Source of the DNA: Cloeon dipterum
Taxonomy: Eukaryota > Arthropoda > Insecta > Ephemeroptera > Baetidae
Direction of reading: 5' to 3'
Assembly: GCF_949628265.1 (NCBI RefSeq)
Contig: NC_088790.1
Location: forward strand, 17,116,545-17,180,544
DNA: 64,000 nt
The number at the start of each line of letters is the position of its first letter. The first letter of the stretch is position 1. The position numbers and the translations under genes were made by a program. The notes below the pieces were generated by a model. The model was not told the DNA's origin. It worked only from the letters and a program-made list of their open reading frames with translations, and ran no database searches. Of this stretch, positions 34,979-49,900 are shown piece by piece.

Positions 34979-37900
34979 ATGCTACGAGAACTGGTCAAGT
35001 GGGTGCTCAACAACTACCTGAGCAACTACGTTGAGAACTTGAGCATTGACCAGCTCAGCATCGCCCTTCTGCAGGGTAATTCATTGAAGATGTCTAAAAA
35101 TTGTTTTGATTAATGGCTTTTCAAAACTGTCACTGCTTCTGCGTTGGATTTGACGTGTCTTGCTTATTTTGGTTTCTGCAAGTTTCTATTTATAAGCACT
35201 GAGTCAATAAAATTTCTGGTTCATTTGACGTGTACATAAATCGCTTATCATTTTATTCTGTTAACAGCTTTGTTCGGTTTGAAATACATACGTACATTTA
35301 TTAGATTTGTTAAAAATTTGATGAACCTTTATCTTGTTTACATTTTTCAGTTTGATTACAATATTACTGTCGAGTGTTGTTTTATCTCTTCGAGCTTTTT
35401 TTGAAATTTCGCGTGGAATAATAAAGTCTTGCAGTTGTCAAATAATAATAAATACAATTTGTCTTTAATACCATGATCCAAGTGTTTATCGAGTTATTTT
35501 TATTTAACATTTTAGGAGAGGTGGAATTAGAAAACGTTCCATTGCGGAAGGATGCATTCCACCACCTACGGCTGCCGGTGTGCATCACCTCGGGCCTCAT
35601 CGGGACTGTCAAGTTGCAGATTCCGGTCAGGTACATCCGGACGGCGCCCTGGGTGATCATCCTTGAAAAACTCTATCTGACTGCTTCCCCCTATAAGACT
35701 GATGAGGTTAAAAAACCTTGGTGACAAAAGTGGAGTGCTAAACTATTGTTTTTTCATTGCTAGTTTGATCCAAAATTTGAGGAGCAATTAATTCAAGATG
35801 ACAAGCTGCGCAGCCTGGATATGCTGGAGGCCATATGGAGGGCTGAACACCAGTCTGAAGTGTCTGGTGGTAGCTCCAGCTTCTACTCTTCCAGCTGCAG
35901 CTCATGGATGAGTTTTACGTCTGGTCTTGTCACAAATATTGTCGAAAATGTGCAGGTTTGTTTAGACAAAAAATGCTGCTCATATGCACCTTACTAATTG
36001 AGCTAAATCTCAGCTGAAGATTAAAGATGTGCACATCCGATTTGAGGATGACACATCTATTCCAGGTCAGGTTGTGGCTGCTGGATTCACCCTGAAAACC
36101 CTGACAGCAAATACATGCACATCAAACTGGACACCGGGATATGTGTCTATCGACTCATCATCTGAAGCTTTCAAACTGGTTGAGCTGACAGATGCTGCAC
36201 TGTACTGGGACACAAATGCAACTATTTTTGGAAATTTGCCACCAAATCTATTCTCTGTACGTTACATACAATTATCTCCCATTTAAATATTCAAGCAAAT
36301 ATTTTTTAACGTTTTGGTAAAGTTTTTAATCAAGTTACCATGAATTTTACTTAATTTAACTCTTCTTAATTTCATAAAATAACAAAATCTTCAGAATTTC
36401 ACACTTTTTCATTACTTAGTTATACTAATAGCCCAAATTTTGCAGGCTGCAATGCAAACTGCAATGGAAGCCTGCAAGCCGGAGAGTTTTGTATTGTCTC
36501 CTGTGAGTGCACAGGCAAGGCTAAAGAGGAACCGTTCTGAGCTGCCTCTGAAGTCACGCAACCAGCCTAGGATTGTGTGTGATCTGATGCTAGAGACAAT
36601 CCAATTCTCAGTCACCGATGTACTAACAAAACTTGCCTTTCATAAACTGTTTATGTTCAATTTTCGTATTTATTCAGGTGCAATATGATCAGATGGTCGG
36701 TTGCTCCAGAGGCTTGAAGGCTATTGGCCTCCAGCGGGAGGCTTCTTTGGGACAGACAAGCTGTCCTAGGAATGACGCTCAAGCTCTCTGGCACTGGGCT
36801 TTTTGGAGGGCATTGACCTTGAGCAGGGTCAGCCAGCAGTACATAGAAACCTACACCCAGTACCTGCTTATGCCAAACAGCTTCAGTCAGGAGGCAAAAG
36901 TCTTCAAAGACACCATTGAATTGAGGCATGTTTCAGAATCAGCTTAATTGAGTTGGTAAATGATTGACTTTTCAACTCAGGTACTCTTGTGAAGCCTTAC
37001 AAGAGTTGCGTGAGAAAGCCATGCAGAATGCTGCATCCAAGCTTGTGGACTACGAAACTAAAGGCTGGAGTGTGCCTGGGGCTGGAATTCTTCTGCAGTG
37101 GTTCCCCCTGTGGACAGGATGGTATGCTGCACCTGCCCTGCCAGAGCAGGTGCCAAAGTAAGCGATCTTGTTTATTTTCTCTCCATTTAAACACACATAA
37201 CATTATTTTAACTGAAACAGATCAGTCGAAAATTTAAACAACCAAACAAATAATTATAAAATAGAACAAGGGAATATTAATCACTATTATTCAGATTTTA
37301 ATATTAAAAAAGAGCAAAAACACATTGCATAGGTTGTAAATCAGCTGTCTATTTATTGAATGTTTATTTTCATACTTAATAATGTACATTAATTAATGTA
37401 ATTAAAAGTCAATTGAAATAGAAAGTATGTGAAAGGGTGACACTTCTGGAAAATAAGTGACTAAGACCCTTCCCTGGAGAACAAAGCCAAAGTGAGCCCA
37501 GACTAGTACAAATCATAAAAGATATCACAAGAAATCACACATCAAAATCTTGTTGTCACATACGCCTTTCATAGGGAAGGAAACTGCCGCAGAGTAGTCT
37601 TTCAATATGGGTGGCATATAATCGTTCACGAAAGTCAAACATATTTTTGCTGAGGGCAGGGCGAGACAGTGCAAGGATGCAGCAGATCGTCGCCGCGCTT
37701 CACACGCCTCAGTATGATTTGTGCTATCGCGTCATAGTTGGTGTGGCACTTTGTCAAAAGCTTTGTCGCTTTCATTAATTATATAATGGGATTAAATTAA
37801 TTCAACTTGCTATTTACCTTTAATATGTGTATCACGCACAAATGTTTAGATCTCCGGACGAGGCTCAAACCTTGGAGGACGAGCTACTGCATGCTTTAAG

Positions 37901-40900
37901 CGACTCCGTTGAGAGCAGCTCAATGCTGAAAAGGGATGCGGTTTTTGCCATCAATACACTGACCATCAAACAAGGCAGCTTCAAATTGCTCTCATCCACG
38001 AAGCCTACAAATGACACAATGGAGGAGGATGAGGGAGATTATAAAAGGTATATCAGAATATGAGGCCTTGTTTCAAAGCTTTGAATATTCTGTAAAGTGT
38101 GATAAGCTTCCCTGTGATGGACCTGGAAGTCGAGGCCTTGAAGGTGCAATTGGAGTTGCGGCCAAGGCTCAACTCTCAGTGCTTCAGTCTGAGTGTTGGT
38201 GGAATCTACCTGAAGGACTGCCTCACTAGGAATTCCCTCTATCCAATGGTCGTGGAGCCGCTGCAGAGTCGAGACAGGGCAAAGCCCAAGCAGAACCAGA
38301 TTTCTTCAGAGCCGCTTTTCTCGTTATTGTACGAGTCTAAACCCTTCAGCAGCAAATTAGATTACCGGCTGCACATTGAGTCACGCAGTCTGGCAGTGGT
38401 TTACAACCCAAGTGTGGCTAAGGCCATCACAGACTTTTTCATCAGGCCACAGTCTCAGGAACCACTCTTGCATCTGGGACAGGCAGCCAGAAGGAGGTAA
38501 AATCACAGATTAAATCTAAAATTTCTGCAGAAAGTTAATTATTTTATATTACAGGTATGAACAAATGAAAAAGAAGACAAAAGAAAGGCTGATGCAAAAT
38601 TGGGAGCAAATGTTGGAGGGGAACCAGCGTGGCAGACAAAAGTGGGACATCAAGCTCAATATTTCAGCACCGCAGATTATTCTTGTGGAGAATTTCACTG
38701 ACAAGAGTGCAACTGTAAGCTAAAACAATTTGATAAAACTTAATGAATAATATTATTTTTACGCAATTGTAAGCTTTAAATAAATTATCTTTTAGTAATA
38801 TTTATTGCTTATATTTGTCTTTTAGGTTGTGCTTGCTGACCTAGGCAAATTAAACGTGCGCAATCTTCTGGAGCAGGAAACCACCCCTAGCATTGTTGTG
38901 AGCCCCATGCGTCAAGACTCTGAGGAAGACGAATGCTTCCACACACCTTGCTCATCACCTCAAGTTGAATCTGTGATTGGGGAGACATTCAAAAGCCCAG
39001 AAGAGTCGGGCAAAGGCCAAAAGCCACATGATGTGACTGAGTCAGCGCTGCAATTGCGGATGTATGACAGGTACAGCGTTGAGCTAGGTGACATGCAGAT
39101 ATTGGTCGGACGCACAAGGGACAACCTCCGTCACGCACACATCAAAGGCACATCTAGTCTGCACGTTCTGGACAGATTCAACATATCCATCCAGGTGGAA
39201 AGAAGAGCACTCTACTCTAATGACCCTAACATGCCGTCAATTAAGGTTTGTAGCATTTTTTTCTTTTTAATTTGCCGAGGGTTAACTTCAAATTTAGGTG
39301 TCAGGAACACTGCCCAAGCTAGTGGTGCACGTAAATGAGCAGAAAGTGAACACACTAAGAAGCATGGTGTGCCATATGCTTGGCGAGGGGCTCCCTTCGC
39401 CATTTCGTCCGCAGGACTCTCCAATTAGACTTGGCCGAATTGACGAACAGCCCTCTCCAGATCCATTCAGAGAGGTAAGACTTTTTGCATTTTTACTATT
39501 GTAACGCACAAACTGGTCTAGGGTTTCGGTTTTATCATTAGTGCGTTACTGTTTGAACTCCTTTTTTATCTATCCATACAAACTTGCACCTATTGATGAA
39601 TAAAATTGTAATTCTTTAAATAATGCTAATATTCAATTTGTAAATTTGTTCAAAGATGTCCGAAAACGCATTCTTGTGCGTATTTCGGTTTTGCGTGGAT
39701 GACATGTCACTGGAGGTGCAGTCGAGAGGACGCTCAGTGGCTGAACTGCAAGTGCGGGGTGTACGGGCTGGCCTGGTTTTGCGCCCCCAGGAGACAAGCG
39801 TCTCACTTAGCATTCACAGCTTGTTATTAGTGGATGCCATGCAGACTTACGGCAACGACTTTGACCTACTGCTAGCTAGTCATCAGCGAGTGGGCATGGA
39901 CAGTGTCAGTGGCAGTTTGTTTGACAGCGAGCCCACCAGTCCCACGTCGCCCGCCTCGCCAGATCCGTCAAGGGCCTCCCATCGACCCACTAGTCCCATT
40001 GCGCTCACACAAGCCTTGTCCACTCTACAGTTTCTTAGGGCAACATCCCCGAACCTTGTACATCCTGCAGAGTTGGAAGGGGAGTCATTGATTGTTATTG
40101 AGCTAGTCTGGCTCAGTCCAAATATGGAAGAGGTATGTTTTAGAAGTTTAATAATTTTATAGAACAACTTAGTTTGCCATCTGCATTAAAATTATCAGTC
40201 GAATAATTTTAAATTGATTGATTTCAATTTTTTACAGGTTGGTTCAGAAGAGAGCAAGTGTATTACAACAGTGCATTTCAACTGTCTAGATGTGATAGCA
40301 AATCAAGAGACTATCGTTGAGCTTGTTGGCTTTGTCAAAAGACTGTTCCCGGACAACCACTATGGCCCCACTGGCGCCTCCACTTTCAGTACATCTATTG
40401 ATAACCTGACAAACAATACCTCGGTGGCCAAAGTGGACCTTACTTTTGACTTCCAAAGGCTTAATGTCTTGCTGCTAAGAGGTATAGTTAAGGATGGCGT
40501 TCCGCAGGCAAGAAAAATCGCTACCGCAACTCTGACTGAGGCCAAAGTGCAGGCGACAGTTGGGTCTGAATTGACGGTCAAAGGGTCGCTTGGAGGATTG
40601 CAGGTAAATAATTTATTTATCTCTTATCAGCCATAATTTGAACTTGAATCCATTTTAAGGTTCTTGACTTAACCCCAGAAGGTCAAAAGCACCAGCGAAT
40701 CCTGAGCTTGGGCCACGATCCACTTGCCTCATCTAACGTAGACCACCAGGCTGAGCTGCTCCAGCGACTGAACGCTGAGCTTAGCAGCATGTACCAGCAC
40801 AGCAGTAGCCCAGGTCTATTTGCGACCTCTAGCGTCGAAGAGGAAGACAAAGAGGCATTCATGTTCAGCATCTACCGAAGTCTGGAGACAGGAGGCCAAA

Positions 40901-43900
40901 CGTCAGTCAGTATGCGCATGGCATCTGTTTGGTTTACGCACTCGCCGCGCTTCCTCCTCGAGTTGCAGTCTTGTGCCTCTGAATTCAAGCAATATGTATC
41001 TAATTTGGCGAAATCCATTCGCTCCGCGGCCGCAGAAGTGGCTATGGGCCTCATGCACGTCCACGCCCGAGTGGACGCGCTTTCCGAACGAGGCAGCCGT
41101 CTATCTCTGTCCACTCTTGAGATGTCCCCCCAGCACAAGCGTCGCAGGAGCATGTCCCAGTCACTTGAGTTCCTGGAGAATAAATTCAACACGCCCTTCA
41201 CGCCTGAAGAGGATCCTGCTGAACAGGACTTTCTCCTGGACACAAAGTTGGATATTGTTCTTGAGTCTCCAGTCATCGTATTGCCCCGCTCATCTTCATC
41301 TGGAGATGTTCTAGTGGCTCACCTTGGTAAAATCACTTTGATCGACGAGAATGAAGCAGAGGACGATGAAAGTCCTAATTCAGACAATGCCGGACACTAC
41401 TGCTGGGGCATTGTCCGGCGCAGAGCCAAGTACAAATTGGAGATCAGAGATATGAATCTTGCCTCTCTCAATATAGATAATAGAAGGTGAAAAATCTTTC
41501 ACTCCAAAGTTCATTTTTTAATATTTTAATATAACTATTAACAATATATTTCTTTGCAGGCGAGTTCCTGAGTATCCTGGTGAATCAGTTTTACAAAGAG
41601 CGGATGTTTTGTACTCTTGTAAAGAAGGCGCTGTCCCTATTCTTCACAATACTGTGATTAAGTTAGTCATTGATCTTGAAAGAGGCCGCAGTGTGATGAA
41701 GCCTACCGAAAGTCTCCCATCATTGTTAATGGACCAGAGTATGGACTTCCTTGACGTAGACAGCGAAGACACTTTTCAGGTTAGCTACTTAAATTTATTG
41801 GGGAAAATTAGTTGGATAATTCTACTGAAAGTTAAAACGTGCATGTTCCGCGTGGAAAACTAGTAAATAAGTGGAACATGCGATTCCAGCGTATAAATTG
41901 AGAGGCCAAAATTGAGAGCACACTCTGCAAAAAAAAACAAATAATATTAAAATAAATAAAAAAATCTAAAAATGTGGTTAATGTTTATATAGGTATTATT
42001 GAGTTTGAATAGATCTATTTTACTTTCAAATAATGATTGAATTAATGATTTCTCGTTGTTTTACATAGTAGCAGTGATGCGTATTTTGTAGAGCAGAATT
42101 TTTAATTTATTTAATTTATTTTTTAATCTCGCATTTTATTAGGTTCGCGGCATGGTTGTCCAAGATTTGAAGCTCTCCCTGTCTCGGTCTCAATATGAAC
42201 AGCTTCTGGACAGTCTCAATCAACTTACCGTGACCGAAACAGATCCAACAAAGGCGCAGGAAAAATCCTCAACGGACTCGTTCTTAGTGTTGGACCCAAC
42301 TTTGAAGTCTCGCTTTATAAACTCGCAGCCAGCCTGCACTCCAATGGACCTAAAGAGCAACCGCAATAAAGTGATCGTGAGAGTGTTCTTTGAGTTGCCT
42401 GCGCTGAGCGTGACCCTGAGAGGCCACTACCGAGGTGATGAGCGTGACATGGTTGACATCAGCTTCCACGACTTCAGGGTGCACTACCTGAAAACCGACC
42501 CATTTGAAACAACCATTAAGATGTCCCTGAAAGCCTTGCTTGTGGAAGATCTGCTGCAGCCGAAAGAATCGCCTCATCGTATGCTAGTTGTGTCTCAGTT
42601 TGTGCCTCAGGAAGAAGCTCCTGAACCCAGAAAGACCGCCATGCATGTTTCTCGCTCCTGCCCTGACCTGAATTCAACTCCACTTGAAATGCTTGGTGCC
42701 ACGAAAGGCTCTCTGCCAGACCTGCTGGAAACCAGCATCCTCTATGGAGCTGGCCCAAAAGGGGCGCCTCCAAGTGCGAGCAACATCACGGAACAGAGGT
42801 GCCCTTGCACTCCGCCACCCTCACCACGGAGGAACGTATCTTCGCCGTTTGGTGCGGTGGCCATGAAAGACAATCTTGTGCATGTGGACGTCCAGATCAT
42901 CGATCCCAAGTGTCCAGAATTTTTCACCAAGCACAAGAGTGTCCAGAGATATCTTGATATCAACTTTAATTGTTTGGATCTTGTGGTCAACATTGAATCA
43001 TGGGTAAAATATAAATGATTATACTTTTTCTCTTAATTTAATATTTGTAACATATCCAGGTTGTCATCCTCGACTTTTTTGGGCTTGGTCCTGACACTGA
43101 GAGTGCGTCTGAAAAGAAGATGCAGTTGCAAACCCCAGCCAAGAGACTTGAAAAACGCAATGAGGAAAGCTGCAATTCTCAAACCGACGTCAAAGTCAGG
43201 TCTTTGACCTTGGTGCTGATCAAGACTTCTGGTAGTGAATTAGCCAGGGCAAACGCGTCTCACCTGACAGCACACACAGAGCGAAGAGGATCTGAGAGCA
43301 CCACGACTGGAAAACTTGGAAAATTGTCTCTTCTAGACGTTAGTAGCCATGGCAGATTGTACAAGTAAGCTTTAAATACTCAAAATCAAATTTATTTTAG
43401 TTTGACTGAAATGAGTCCAATAATAATAGTTACACTAAAAAAATTTCTTCAGAGAGCGATTTATCACATCAGGAGGAGAAGCTTTGGACTTCAGCATCTT
43501 GAACTACAGCAAGCCAGATGTGATGCTGAATCGAGAGTGCGACACTCAAGTCCGTCTGCGCATGAGTTCCGTGTTTTACGTGCACACGCAGCGCTTCATC
43601 GAAGAGCTCAAAATCATGATAAACCACTTTAGCCTGCTGCAGAATTTGATGTCCAGGCTCCGTGAAGCAGCCGCGGGCATGACAGATGAAGAGCAGTCCA
43701 CAAGAGGAAGAAGAATTCTCTGGGACATTCAGGCAGATTCTCCAGTCATCTTGATCCCCCTGAGTTCCAAGTGAGTACTGTTAACATTCTGCCAATTCAG
43801 TTTATTTCTCCACATGAGTCATTATAATTTTAATATTTGACTATCTTACAATCAATAAGCATGGAAAATAAACAAACTTAATATTTCTCTCATAATTTCA

Positions 43901-46900
43901 GGTCAAACAAAGTTCTAGTCGCGGATCTTGGCAAGCTGACTGTTTCCAACAAATTCACCTTCCATCTTCAGCCAGATGCTGAAAACTGCCTCTTGGACGT
44001 GATGGACATTAACCTGATCAACATGGATATCTTCTCCAGCCACCGTCTTGCTTCCTACAGCGACTCAAATGCTGCCAACTCAGTCAAATTCCGCATTGGT
44101 AATACCTGCGTGGAGAAAGTTGGTGCCTCATTTCTCACTGAGAAGAAGTGCCAGCTGCAGCTGCGAGTGGAGCGAAACCTGGACTCGATGACCGCACACC
44201 CAGTGCCCGATATCAGCATACAAGGCACATTGTCTGCCGTGCATGCGGTCATCGGCTTAGAGCAGTACCAACTCGTCAAAGGTCTGCTGATGTACAACAT
44301 CGGCGAAAATCTAGACGACCTTGACTACCTTTTAACTCCCACGCCGTGCATCAAGTTCACGACCGCCAGCAGTATGGAAGACCTGGTCTGGGTGTGCACC
44401 TGTTTGAAACTGGACTTGGTGGACGTGCACGTTGTACTGCAGCAGCCGGAGCCGCTCGCGCTGATCAACTTCATTAAATGCCGCCTTGTCGTTGAAAGTC
44501 GCTCAGATGGAGCCAGAGATATTGATTTGGTGTCCAAGGAGATCCTTCTCAGTGACAAAAGGTTCTGCACTGAGCCAGTGAACAAGAGACCTAACATTTT
44601 CAACAACATTCTTCTCCCTGTTGACGCTGCTCGAAGATCTAGTCAGGTACTGATACAAAAAAAATATATTTAAAAAATTGGCTCTTATGCTAGAGTCTCT
44701 ATTTTAACCATCTCAATCTAACTAGGAAATGAAAATTCTCCTAAACAACATTGATATTGTAAACCATCTCCTTTATTATTATTGCTTATCTCCTTTATTA
44801 ACCTCAAAGATTTTGGTTAATTGAATATTTTTCTGCAGGTTCAGGCTGAAATCCACCACAGGCGGATGCCTAGTGATGGTGCCAAGTTCACCATTTTGCT
44901 GAATAACATGCGGCTTATGCTAATCCTTGATTGGTGGGAATTGGTCAGAGATTTCATCAGCACAAATCCGGATATAGAATTCGTCGATCCAGCTAAATTG
45001 TCCACCCCTTCGCACCAAACGCCACAAACACCAGACCAAGAAGAGCCATTTGAGCTAACCTTGAACATTACTGATTCTGAGGTGGTGCTAGTCGAAGATT
45101 GTTCACAATGGGAAACAAACGCTCTAATTCTCAAAGTGAGTTAAGTGTTGGATCACTCACGAAATTGTTAGTTTTTAGTGGGTTCTCTTTCCCTTGGGAT
45201 TTTAATTATTAAATTTAGAGCAGGAAATTAAGTAAAAAATCATTTCAGAGCACAACTGTTGTGTCATACCGTCCAACATCAAAAGAGCGGCCGCTAACCT
45301 GCAACCTGAACCGCTGTGAGCTATTGTACTGTTTGCTAGGCAATGAGGAGGAATCCGCTGTGTCCATAATTGACCCTGTGACCGTGAACCTAGACATTGT
45401 ACAATCTGAAGAAGGCGTCAAGGTGCTTGATGTCACCCTTCAGAATCTGAGCCTTCGTCTTTCCTACCATGACGCCCAGATGTTTTCTCAGCTGTTGAGC
45501 AGCATTAGTGGTCATGACCGTTCTAAACAGGTAGATGGCCCTAAAAACGTGCTGCAGAACATCAAAAAGCTGCGAGCGCTTGGATTTTCGGCAGAAGATT
45601 GCGCCAGCGCCCTAGACCAATGTGGGGGCAAACTTGACGACGCTGCCTTGTGGCTCACTCAACACGCTAAACACTCACACATGAGTAAGTATTTAAGCTC
45701 ATTATTATTTTGCTGTTCGCGAGTGTAAGTGGCAAAATGTCAACATTAAAATCATTAAATGAATTTGTACACTCCTATAACAATTATAAATAAATATTTA
45801 ATTATATTTATACTATTGTAGCTAAGTGCAGGGGAACTGATCTAGATTATTTTGCAGCGTCTCATCACATTCAAGGTGGTGATGGAATCCTGAGTTTCAA
45901 GCAAATGGAACTGAAAACACATCTTCTGAGCATCTGCATCATTGACGATTGCAGGGACGCTGATGTACCATTGCTAGAAATAAGTTTAGCTCAGCTGAGC
46001 CTTAAGCAGCTGCTAGGCACTAATAGGCTTGTTGATAACGGCCAGATGGAATGCCACCTGACCATCGACTACTATAACAGACTTCTCTCAGGTACTGTAT
46101 GCCGCATTCTTCTTGAATGTAGTTAATGGTCTTTTGTCAGGTTGGGAGCCTCTGGTGGAGCCATGGAGGACCAAATTTACGTGGGAATGGCAAGAGCTCA
46201 TGCCTGTGCCGTATTTCAGGCTTCACGTTGACGCTGATGACACTCTTTCGTTTAATTTGACCGATTCCTTCATTTCCCTGTTCCACATAGTAAAAGAGAC
46301 TTGGACAGAAGATTATATCCTGAGCACAGTGCAGAACAAGAATTTGTCGCAGAACTACCGTAGAAGATCGCCTTTTGTTCCATACCAGCTCTTAAACGAC
46401 ACTGGGTCGGACCTTTGGTTCACCACCAATGTAAAAATGGCCGACACTTATGACCCACTTAAGAATGAACATCCTCAAACCAATGAGGGGTGGACATTAG
46501 TCAAAGCTGGACAAACAGTGAGTTTTTATCTGCACTTTCAGTAAATTTCCTTCCTTCTCTTTTCCCAACTGCTCTGCAGTTTCTGCAACTATAAAACAGT
46601 AACTTTGAATTTAAAAATTAAAAAATCTCTTGGTTTTTATGACATGCAATAAAATTTATTCACAGATGCCATTTGATTTTGAGCACCAAGCCAAAAAGTT
46701 TCGTCACCGCAATTCGCACACCCTAAAATTGCATCAGGTGCGTGTCCGTGTTGCTGGCTGGAGAGCAGTCCACCCTGTTTCAGTTGACAGAGTTGGTGTT
46801 TATTTCCGCCACGCCCAACCCGACTTAGACGACACCAGCTTTGGAGTCCTCCCGTCATCCAGGGTCGTCTTCCAGGTGACCCTTGAAGGGTGTGCCCGCA

Positions 46901-49900
46901 AGTTAGTTACAGTCAGGTCCGCCCTGTTGATATGCAACCAGCTGCCCATGGCAGTACAGCTCTGCACGGAGCAAAAAAGCAGCTACAGAGAAATTGAGCC
47001 AGGGGCAACCCTGGCAGTTCCCATGACCCTGGTGCACTCGACTCTGAAAATCAGACCAAAAATCGACAGCAGCTACGATCTCTTTGAGGTCAGTGCTTCT
47101 CTTCAGTGGAGTCACGTTGCCGAGCCGGGCAGTGTGCAAGAGGAGTCTTATGTCTGCAGAAGCACAAGGTCGCACCACGCGGACGACGGATACAGGTTCA
47201 CCCTGGCTGTGCAGAGGGAACTTTATCCTACCGAGAAGCTTTACCCTCAGTGGACCAAGCACCGCAATCTCACCTACATGTACCCGCAGCCCGCGCACAC
47301 ACTCACACTGCTCAGTCCAATTGTGGTATGTAATCTTTGCTTTTGTATTCAGAACTGTTTCAAAGATTTAAAATGCAGGTTCACAACCTCCTTCCTTTGG
47401 AGTTGGAGTGCATAGTCCGTTCATCAACCAATCTGAAACTAAGCATCGGCCCAGGCACATCTGCATCCTTGAATTACGTAGACATTTCTGAGTCGCAAAC
47501 CTTGCACTTCCTTATGGACAATTTCACCTCATCTGGGCAGCTAGAACTACTGCCTTACGGAGGGAACTCCAGACAGAATAACATCTTCCTCACAGATATC
47601 CATTCTCGGGTATGTACTTCACACGCTTCATTCTAATTTTAAATTAATCTACGCAATTACAATGTGAACAATGAGTTACAAACAAAACCTGTTTTATCTC
47701 CATATAAATGGGAAATGCTGAGAAAATGTTCTAATTTTCTGCCTTAGGTTTTAGTTTTGAACGTCACGGTGCGCGTGGCCCCTGGCAGAGGCTGTCAGGT
47801 GAGCATCAGTGCCCCATACTGGCTGATCAACCGCACCGGTCTGCCAGTGGTGCTGAAGCAGGAGGGTGCCTCATTGGAGGCAGCTGGCCAAGGTCAGGAA
47901 CACGAGATGGCGCGCATGGTGGCGCCGCTGATCTTTTCCCTGGCTGATCCTGAGCAGGGCGCCGGCTACGTCGTGCGCCTTGGCAACGGTTACAAGGCCA
48001 ATAGCCGGCCCGACTGGTCCAAGCCGCTGCTGCCGCGCAGGGACGTTCAGCTGATCCAACTGCGTCTTGGCCTCAGCGATCGGCCTGACGAGATCTTCGA
48101 GCTGGGCGTGAGCACCAAACCTGGGAGGGGCCGCTATAGGAGGACCACCATGGTTCACCTGGCACCCAGATATCTGTTGCACAACAAGTCAAGCCGTGAA
48201 CTCGAGTTCGCCCAGAGCTACTTTGCTACCACGTTCACTGACCTGTACGCAAACGCTTCCTATGTCAGGATTGTGCCAGGATGCTGTATTCCTTTCCACT
48301 GGCCAAAGCTGGAGAAAGAGCACAGGCTGTGCGTTCGCATGCCAGAAGGTGAGTTTTTTCGCTGCTATTTTATTTATTAGACTTGTAATAGTTTTTAAAT
48401 ATTGTCTTTATTGATTCTTCTTCAAAATGCCGAATTACCTATTTTCAGCTTAAAATTAACCTTCAACACTGGTTTTTTAAATAATGTCAAGTTATATTTT
48501 TTACTGTCATACCTGCCTAAAAACTAAAGGGATCGGTCAGTCACTATAAATTAACAAATGGTTTAATTTTAGTTCTAGAGTGTTGCTGGTCTGGTTCATT
48601 TTTCATCAACAAAACAGCACTCTTCCACTTGAACATCCGTGATCGTTCTGGATGCATGAATTTCCTCAGCGTCGAGGTCACTGAGCAAGAAGCATCGTTT
48701 GTTATTGTTTTTTCTGACGTCTCAATGCCTTCACCAGTTCGAGTCGACAACTTTTCACAAGTTCCAGTCCACATCTATCAAGTACGTAGGGAATAATTAT
48801 ATCAGACTTCCAAGTCAGCATTTTCTTTCAAAATTTTAATATGCATGTTATTTTTTGTTCCTTGACTGCGTTAATGCGTCCCATATCTGATCATTAATAG
48901 AAATAAATTAACTTTTGCACGATAGTAATATAAATCATTGTTTTCGAAATTAAAGGGTGGAGCCAAGGTGCAGCAAACAGTGGTGCGTCCACACTGCTGC
49001 TTGCCCTACACCTGGGATGAGCCCCTTATGCCGCATAACCTAACGTGCATCGCTCCTGGTGGAAATGAGTTCTCCTTTGATTTGAATATGCTCGACATGC
49101 GTGGAGAGCTGACTTACGACAACTTCATCTACATCGCCATGACGTGGACTTTTCCACCTGAGAGTGGAGACGCGTGCAATTCGCGTATCGAGATGCAGTG
49201 CCAACAGTTGGTGCTTGACGTACCTGAGGGAAACAGAGTCGTCTTGAGGAAGAAGGAGCACGGCTGCCGCTCGCAACTCTGGCGGCTCACTGTCGACGGA
49301 CACCTACAGCATGAGGGCAGTGGGCCCCCAAGGGACCCTAGAAAGCCTGACGACCCTTACCACCAGTCATTGGTGAGTACAGAGTTTAGTATCTGAAGGT
49401 GTTTCCAATATACTGGGAATTTTGTATTTATGAACGAAAATTCACAAAAAAATGAACATAATTCATTACTGAAAATTCATTTTTCGGCACTTGTGGTTCT
49501 TTCTATAGAAATAAAGGCGACTAAATCAATTTTGATTAAAAATCATTCGGCTGAACTGTAACTTGTTTTCTTTTAATAATTTAATTTATAGATTCAATTC
49601 TTGTTCACATCATTGTGTTAAATTTTATTTTAAACTGGTTTTCAGGTTTTGGACATAGCCGGTCCAGCTCCACAGCCCTTGCAATACGTGCCTCTAGTTA
49701 TCAGAAGACCAGAGCCAAGGAGACAGTCAACACAAACCTGGCGATTCACTGATGACGGGAGATTGAGGTGTGCGCACAACAGCATGTGCGTTCAGGCTAA
49801 GGATGGCTTCTTTGGCCTAAGAAGAGGTCAGTTTTTTTCCTACATTTTGTTTTTTGCTTTTAAACTCTATCTATCCTTTTGTATGGAACATTGGCACAGT

